DNA of 9,968 bases. Source: Bacteroidales bacterium GP2. Lineage in GTDB: Bacteria > Bacteroidota > Bacteroidia > Bacteroidales > Muribaculaceae. Below, piece after piece: positions 6,197 through 9,968 of the stretch. The DNA lies in the NCBI GenBank assembly GCA_001701115.1, contig DAAJ01000096.1, forward strand, positions 17,023 to 26,990, given 5' to 3'. A program made the position numbers and the translations under genes. The notes beneath the pieces were generated by a model, which was given only the letters and a program-made list of their open reading frames with translations, was not told the origin of the DNA and made no database searches. Numbering within the stretch: the first letter of the stretch is position 1; every line of letters begins with the position of its first letter.

Positions 6197-8287
6197 ATGG
6201 CTAAGACATTCTTAAAACAAATCATGGTTGCGGCAATAGCAATAGCTATACCCGCTATCGCAGTCGCGCAAGAAGTGGATGACACAATCGGAGGTAAGGA
6301 ATTATATGAAGTGGTTGTCCAGGCTCCAAGGGTAATTCATAGGGCGGACATGGATGTGCTTTATCCCTCAAAGAGCGCATTGGAAAATTCTAAAAATGGC
6401 ATGCAGCTTCTACGGAACATGATGATTCCTACTCTTTCGGTAAATGAAATCATGGGCTCTGTCACTGCAAGCGGGCAGGAGGTTCAGGTACGCATTAACG
6501 GGCGTGAGGCTACAGTCGACCAGGTGAAAAACCTGTTGTCGGAATCAATTAAGAGGATTGAGTGGATTGACAATCCGGGATTGCGCTATAACGGGGCGAA
6601 CTATGTCCTTAATTTCATAGTTGCAAATCCGGCGGTCGGTGGTTCGCTCATGGCTAACGCTCAGTCTGCACTTGCCGCTAAGTTTGGAATATATGATTCT
6701 GATTTGAAACTGAACTTCGGCAAATCGCAGTGGAGCTTTGGCGTGAAATACAAATTGACTGACGGTATAAACGCGCATCGCGATTATCATGAAACCTTCA
6801 CTTATCCTGATGGCAAATCTCTGACACGTGTAGAAAAGCCTGTTGGCGGCAGAGTTGACGATAATCGCGCCATTGGATGGCTAACATACAATTATATTAA
6901 GCCTGACACAACTGTGTTTTATGCATCTTTTGAAGGCTTCAGGAATATCTCCGCGCTTGAAAAATATAGCGGTATACTTTCCGTCAGTGACGGCAGTAAT
7001 GACATCCATTTAAATGATGGCAACGGTTCACAAGGCACACAACCATCTTTTTCTGCCTATCTTGAGCAACATTTTTCTAATAAGCAGACACTTGTAGTGG
7101 ATTTGGGGGCGACTTTGTACAAAGGGCACACTTTTTCTGATTACCAGGAACGCCTGCCTGAAGTCTCAGATTATATTACGGACATTCACACTTATATAAA
7201 GGATAGTAATAAAGCATTTGCTATAGAAGCAAATTATATCAAAAAGTGGAGCAAGTCGCGTTTTACTGCAGGCGTATCCTATCTTGCGAACCGCAACCGT
7301 TCCACATACAAAAATCTTGGAGGAGATGTTTTTCATCAGCGGCAGGATAAAGCGTATATATTTGCGGAGTATTACCAGAAGCTCAATAAATTTTCAGTAA
7401 CTGCCGGAATGGGTGTGCAGTACAATGATTTCCTTTTCCGTGAAACAAACCAGGGCAACCATTCATGGAATTTCCGACCTCAGGCAACTGTTACATATTC
7501 CCTGAACTCAAAACATTATTTCAGGCTTGGCTTCACCTCATGGCAAACTTCTCCATCTCTGGCAGAAACAAATATTGCCCCGCAGCAAATGGATGGTTTC
7601 CAATGGCAAATCGGAAATCCAGATTTGAAGACCTCAAATTACTATGCGTTGAATTTCCGGTACAGCTTCAGTCTACCCCGCGTTGACGGTGTGTTCGGCA
7701 TACGTGCTTGTGCATCTCCGGACGCTATCGCACCCCATCTTTACTGGGAAGGTGACAGGCTTATTACCTCATACGAAAACAGCCGTGGCTACCAGAGCCT
7801 TACATTCAGCCTTTCTCCACAAATCAATATTATCCCCGGATGGCTCATGGCGAATGTAGGCATTGGCTATTGTGCGGAGCGTACGCATGGCAACGGATAT
7901 AAGTTTAACAATCATAATTGGAACGGCAATGCTGAAATCATGCTGATGCATTGGGGATTTATATTGTCAGGGCAGTATAATAAGGCAGAGCGTTTCCTGT
8001 TCGGGCAAAGAATCAGATGGAATGAGGATTTTTCACTTATTGATTTGTCTTACAACTGGAAAAAATGGCAGTTTGGCGCAGGTGTCCTGATGCCTTTTGG
8101 AAAATATGACCAAGGGTCAAAGTCGTTGAACCATTATAACTCCAATGTAAAGCACATGCGTGTCAATCTCCGGATTCCTTACCTTAAAATCGGATATAAT
8201 CTTGTGTGGGGACACCAGAAACGTGGTGCGAGAAAGATTATCAATGCGGATGCAAGCGTTGAAACCTCAAAAACCGGCAGCAGATGA
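6197..8287 (+). CDS. Outer-membrane beta-barrel receptor-like protein (TonB-dependent-receptor superfamily, OMP_b-brl type)
   Basis: The product is 696 aa with a signal peptide cleaved after A-V-A at 22-24. A plug-like region follows (about 36-143): L-Y-E-V-V-V-Q-A-P, then M-Q-L-L-R-N-M-M-I-P-T-L-S-V, V-Q-V-R-I-N-G-R-E-A-T, and I-K-R-I-E-W-I-D-N-P-G-L-R-Y-N-G-A. The rest is a long series of aromatic-rich amphipathic strands, for example W-S-F-G-V-K-Y-K-L and K-F-S-V-T-A-G-M-G-V-Q-Y. This is the pattern of Bacteroidota 'outer membrane beta-barrel family' proteins. Unlike many of them it has no carboxypeptidase-regulatory-like domain before the plug, and I see no convincing TonB box. The C-terminal tail (about 670-696) is basic and polar. 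The substrate is unknown. It has its own promoter 158 nt after the LuxR-type regulator gene, which probably controls it (inference), and a terminator-like hairpin follows. Confidence 0.87.
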   Translation: MAKTFLKQIMVAAIAIAIPAIAVAQEVDDTIGGKELYEVVVQAPRVIHRADMDVLYPSKSALENSKNGMQLLRNMMIPTLSVNEIMGSVTASGQEVQVRINGREATVDQVKNLLSESIKRIEWIDNPGLRYNGANYVLNFIVANPAVGGSLMANAQSALAAKFGIYDSDLKLNFGKSQWSFGVKYKLTDGINAHRDYHETFTYPDGKSLTRVEKPVGGRVDDNRAIGWLTYNYIKPDTTVFYASFEGFRNISALEKYSGILSVSDGSNDIHLNDGNGSQGTQPSFSAYLEQHFSNKQTLVVDLGATLYKGHTFSDYQERLPEVSDYITDIHTYIKDSNKAFAIEANYIKKWSKSRFTAGVSYLANRNRSTYKNLGGDVFHQRQDKAYIFAEYYQKLNKFSVTAGMGVQYNDFLFRETNQGNHSWNFRPQATVTYSLNSKHYFRLGFTSWQTSPSLAETNIAPQQMDGFQWQIGNPDLKTSNYYALNFRYSFSLPRVDGVFGIRACASPDAIAPHLYWEGDRLITSYENSRGYQSLTFSLSPQINIIPGWLMANVGIGYCAERTHGNGYKFNNHNWNGNAEIMLMHWGFILSGQYNKAERFLFGQRIRWNEDFSLIDLSYNWKKWQFGAGVLMPFGKYDQGSKSLNHYNSNVKHMRVNLRIPYLKIGYNLVWGHQKRGARKIINADASVETSKTGSR

Positions 8288-8347
8288 GTATTATAGCTGT
8301 TATTTAGTGTGAATATGGCAGTTAATGCTGGTTAAATATTGTATTGT

Positions 8348-8390
8348 GGCACGCGATATTTTAACAATTCGCGTGCCGCTCTATCTGTTT
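8348..8390 (+). terminator. Terminator hairpin after the outer-membrane barrel gene
   Basis: GGCACGCGA (8348-8356) pairs perfectly with TCGCGTGCC (8369-8377), a GC-rich 9-bp stem with a 12-nt loop. It lies 60 nt after the stop at 8287. The following tract is T-rich but interrupted (CTCTATCTGTTT), so efficiency is uncertain. Confidence 0.6.
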
Positions 8391-8416
8391 GTGTGGTTAA
8401 TATTAACCTTTGTGTG
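8388..8416. promoter_or_regulatory. 14-bp perfect palindrome flanked by an 8-bp direct repeat; candidate operator
   Basis: GGTTAATATTAACC (8395-8408) is its own reverse complement. TTTGTGTG occurs immediately left (8388-8395, sharing one G) and right (8409-8416), so the two copies repeat every 21 bp, about two helical turns. The element ends 19 nt before the putative -33 element of the NlpC/P60 gene. This is the arrangement of a regulator-binding site; no binding protein can be named. Confidence 0.45.
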
Positions 8417-8435
8417 AGTAAATGCAAAATGCAGA

Positions 8436-8467
8436 TTTCATTGATAGCCTGATATTTAGTAATTTTG
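8436..8467 (+). promoter_or_regulatory. Promoter of the NlpC/P60 gene
   Basis: TAATTTTG at 8460-8467 fits the -7 consensus exactly and is identical to the box of the barrel gene. TTTC at 8436-8439 is a three-of-four match to the -33 TTTG with a 20-nt spacer. A start near 8474 leaves about 60 nt of leader before the ATG at 8537 and excludes the in-frame TTG at 8465 and ATG at 8471 as starts. Confidence 0.6.
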
Positions 8468-8536
8468 TATATGCAAAAACAAGGCGTGATGCCTAAGGTG
8501 ATGCGAAATAAAAGAACACAAGTAAATCAAGCAGTG

Positions 8537-9163
8537 ATGAAAAGAATAACACTCATATATATAATTGCGTGCCTTTGTGCCGTTTTTTCCTCTTTCAAAT
8601 CAAACGCAACCAATCCCCCTCTGAAACTTGACCGTTTGCCGGAAGTGCAGGAGTGGCGTGTAAACTCCACCGCCACTGAACTGATAAAGGCGCCGTGGAT
8701 TCAAGATGAGGAGGAAGTTGAGGTGTCTTTGGAGGACAAGATCGGTGCGATTGCCGATGAGCTCAAGGAGATTGCAGCCCGCTTTCTCGGACGCAGGTAT
8801 GTATGGGGTGCAACCGGTCCCCATTCTTTTGATTGCTCCGGATTCACAAGCTATGTGTTCGGTCAGGCAGGCATTAAGCTTAACCGCACTTCGCAGATGC
8901 AATACCGCCAGGGCACTCCGGTGAATAAAGATGAACTTAAACCTGGAGATTTGATGTTTTTCAGCGGACCGCGTAGCGGGCGCGGAGTTGTGGGTCATGT
9001 TGGTATGGTAGTGGATGTTGATGATGACGGCAAGGCAGTTACTTTTATTCATGCCTCCACATCAAAAGGCATTACTTACCAGCGTTTTCCTGATGACGGT
9101 TATTTTAACCGCCGCTATATAGGCGCAAAGCGTGTACTGAATGAAACCCACGTTTCAGCTTGA
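8537..9163 (+). CDS. Secreted NlpC/P60-family peptidoglycan endopeptidase
   Basis: NlpC/P60 enzymes are cysteine peptidases that cut peptide bonds in peptidoglycan stems, often after D-Glu. The 208-aa product begins with K-R and a hydrophobic segment (4-19), a Sec signal probably cleaved near A24. A linker with an acidic patch (D-E-E-E-V-E-V) follows, then the catalytic domain from about 70. The triad is visible: C100 in F-D-C-S-G-F, H154 in V-G-H-V-G-M-V, and H172 in F-I-H-A-S-T. The motifs R-Y-V-W-G-A-T-G, R-T-S-Q-M-Q and L-K-P-G-D-L-M-F-F are also typical. No SH3 or LysM targeting domain is present. The frame is open back to 8465, with in-frame ATGs at 8489 and 8501 still downstream of the promoter; 8537 is preferred because it gives a standard short signal peptide. 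It is monocistronic, and a terminator follows 25 nt after the stop. Confidence 0.9.
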   Translation: MKRITLIYIIACLCAVFSSFKSNATNPPLKLDRLPEVQEWRVNSTATELIKAPWIQDEEEVEVSLEDKIGAIADELKEIAARFLGRRYVWGATGPHSFDCSGFTSYVFGQAGIKLNRTSQMQYRQGTPVNKDELKPGDLMFFSGPRSGRGVVGHVGMVVDVDDDGKAVTFIHASTSKGITYQRFPDDGYFNRRYIGAKRVLNETHVSA

Positions 9164-9179
9164 AATCTTGTTGACATAT

Positions 9180-9227
9180 AAAAAAATTGCACCGGGCAAC
9201 TCATTGGATTGTCCGGTGCGTGTTTTT
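9180..9227. terminator. Bidirectional intrinsic terminator between convergent NlpC/P60 and rho genes
   Basis: An 11-bp stem pairs GCACCGGGCAA (9189-9199) with TTGTCCGGTGC (9209-9219), with one G-U pair and a 9-nt loop. A run of seven A (9180-9186) lies on the left and GTTTTTATT (9222-9230) on the right, so a U-tract follows the hairpin in either direction. This suits termination of both converging genes and marks the shared 3' boundary. Confidence 0.85.
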
Positions 9228-9247
9228 ATTATGCGGTTATATAGCGA

Positions 9248-9968
9248 TTAGTCTCCCATTGTGCGCAGCAGTTCGTCGTTGTCCGATGTGCGCTCCATCC
9301 TGTCCTTGATAAATTCCATTGCCTCGATTGAGTTGCGGTCGGAAAGGAAACGGCGCAGAATCCACATGCGGTTGAGTGTTTCGGTGCGGAGAAGAAGATC
9401 GTCGCGGCGTGTGCTTGATGCCATGATGTCCACTGCAGGGAATACTCGCTTGTTGCTGAGCTTGCGGTCAAGCTGCAGCTCCATGTTGCCCGTGCCTTTG
9501 AACTCCTCGAAAATCACCTCGTCCATCTTAGAGCTGGTTTCAGTGAGTGCGGTTGCGATGATTGTAAGCGAACCTCCGTTTTCAATGTTTCTTGCGGCAC
9601 CGAAGAAGCGCTTAGGTTTCTGGAGGGCATTTGCGTCTACACCGCCTGAAAGGATTTTGCCGGATGCCGGTGATACAGTATTGTAAGCTCGGGCAAGGCG
9701 CGTAATTGAGTCAAGGAGAATCACAACGTCATGTCCGCACTCCACAAGGCGTTTCGCTTTTTCAAGCACTATCCCGGCAATTTTAACGTGGCGTTCAGCC
9801 GGTTCATCAAATGTAGAGGCGATAACCTCTGCATTAACGCTGCGGCTCATGTCGGTAACTTCTTCCGGGCGCTCGTCGATGAGCAGGATCATGATGTATG
9901 TTTCGGGATGGTTTTCGGCAATAGCATTTGCTATATCTTTCAGCGTGACTCCGCAGCACATCAAGAAT
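9248..9968 (-). CDS. rho: Transcription termination factor Rho, C-terminal part (5' end outside window)
   Basis: Rho is a hexameric RNA-dependent ATPase helicase that ends transcription. The visible 239 residues cover most of the RecA-like motor domain: [24 protein letters not shown], the Walker B stretch [18 protein letters not shown], the Q-loop region [31 protein letters not shown], and the C-terminal W-I-L-R-R-F-L-S-D. The stop is TAA at 9250-9248. Two oddities stand out. The R-loop reads T-E-T-S-S-K where D-T-G-S-K is usual. At the edge, F-L-M is followed by six unexpected residues (C-C-G-V-T-L) before K-D-I-A-N-A-I, just where the P-loop should end. The Walker A lysine and the N-terminal RNA-binding domain lie outside the window. 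Identity is certain; the edge sequence may be an assembly error. Confidence 0.95.
   Translation of the reverse strand, partial: FLMCCGVTLKDIANAIAENHPETYIMILLIDERPEEVTDMSRSVNAEVIASTFDEPAERHVKIAGIVLEKAKRLVECGHDVVILLDSITRLARAYNTVSPASGKILSGGVDANALQKPKRFFGAARNIENGGSLTIIATALTETSSKMDEVIFEEFKGTGNMELQLDRKLSNKRVFPAVDIMASSTRRDDLLLRTETLNRMWILRRFLSDRNSIEAMEFIKDRMERTSDNDELLRTMGD

Noticed and set aside
6171..6215. A 14-codon upstream ORF (ATG at 6171) overlapping the start of the barrel gene in another frame.
   Set aside because: Its ATG lies at or just before the predicted transcript start, so it would not be translated as a leader peptide.
8465..8536. N-terminal extension of the NlpC/P60 protein from TTG 8465 or ATG 8471.
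   Set aside because: These codons overlap or sit at the promoter -7 box and predicted transcript start. ATGs at 8489 and 8501 are not excluded but give an overlong signal n-region.
9261..9686. A 141-aa plus-strand ORF opposite rho.
   Set aside because: The product is Arg/Ser-rich and low in complexity, as expected for a shadow of the rho coding strand; rho itself matches its family throughout.
1..9968. CRISPR arrays, tRNA or rRNA genes, insertion sequences, attachment sites.
   Set aside because: No regularly spaced repeats, cloverleaf-like sequence, transposase or integrase motif, or long terminal inverted repeats were seen on either strand.

Overview
The window looks like a piece of a Bacteroidota chromosome, order Bacteroidales; a Muribaculaceae-like gut lineage is a guess only. 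The evidence is threefold. Three genes have good matches to the Bacteroidota promoter -7 box TAnnTTTG, and starts lack Shine-Dalgarno sequences. IspG is the long type with an insertion domain. The gene families (LuxR-type HTH proteins with TPR-like exported domains, OMP_b-brl-type barrels, the purE-ispG pairing) are also typical of this phylum. Both ends cut through genes, and the odd length of 9968 bases would fit a whole metagenomic contig.

Layout, left to right. (1) Positions 1-2952 hold a tight plus-strand housekeeping run: the 3' end of purE (purines), ispG (MEP isoprenoid pathway) and ribD (riboflavin), with a 17-nt gap and then a 4-nt start/stop overlap. (2) Positions 3019-3783 hold a small exported beta-barrel protein followed 12 nt later by a 78-aa protein resembling a small phage-associated domain; both start codons follow the same leader, ATTACTATT. 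(3) A hairpin at 3815-3850 separates these from a secreted single-domain rhodanese (3878-4267). (4) Positions 4374-8287 carry a membrane-tethered LuxR-type regulator (exported helical domain, one TM, cytoplasmic HTH) and then a 696-aa outer-membrane barrel with its own promoter. Their adjacency suggests a sensor/regulator plus a surface receptor or transporter. (5) A strong hairpin at 8348-8377 ends that block, and a 14-bp perfect palindrome between two copies of an 8-mer precedes a secreted NlpC/P60 cell-wall hydrolase (8537-9163). (6) A bidirectional terminator (9180-9227) lies between nlpC/P60 and the convergent, truncated rho gene (minus strand, 9248 to the right edge).

Promoter boxes move two gene starts: the regulator should start at 4374, not 4302, and the NlpC/P60 protein well downstream of 8465, most likely at 8537. 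The items most worth a second look are the regulator/barrel pair with its possible operator repeats, the palindrome before the NlpC/P60 gene, and an apparent 6-residue in-frame insertion next to the Rho P-loop at the extreme right edge, which may be an assembly artefact. I found no tRNA, rRNA, CRISPR array, insertion sequence or transposase.
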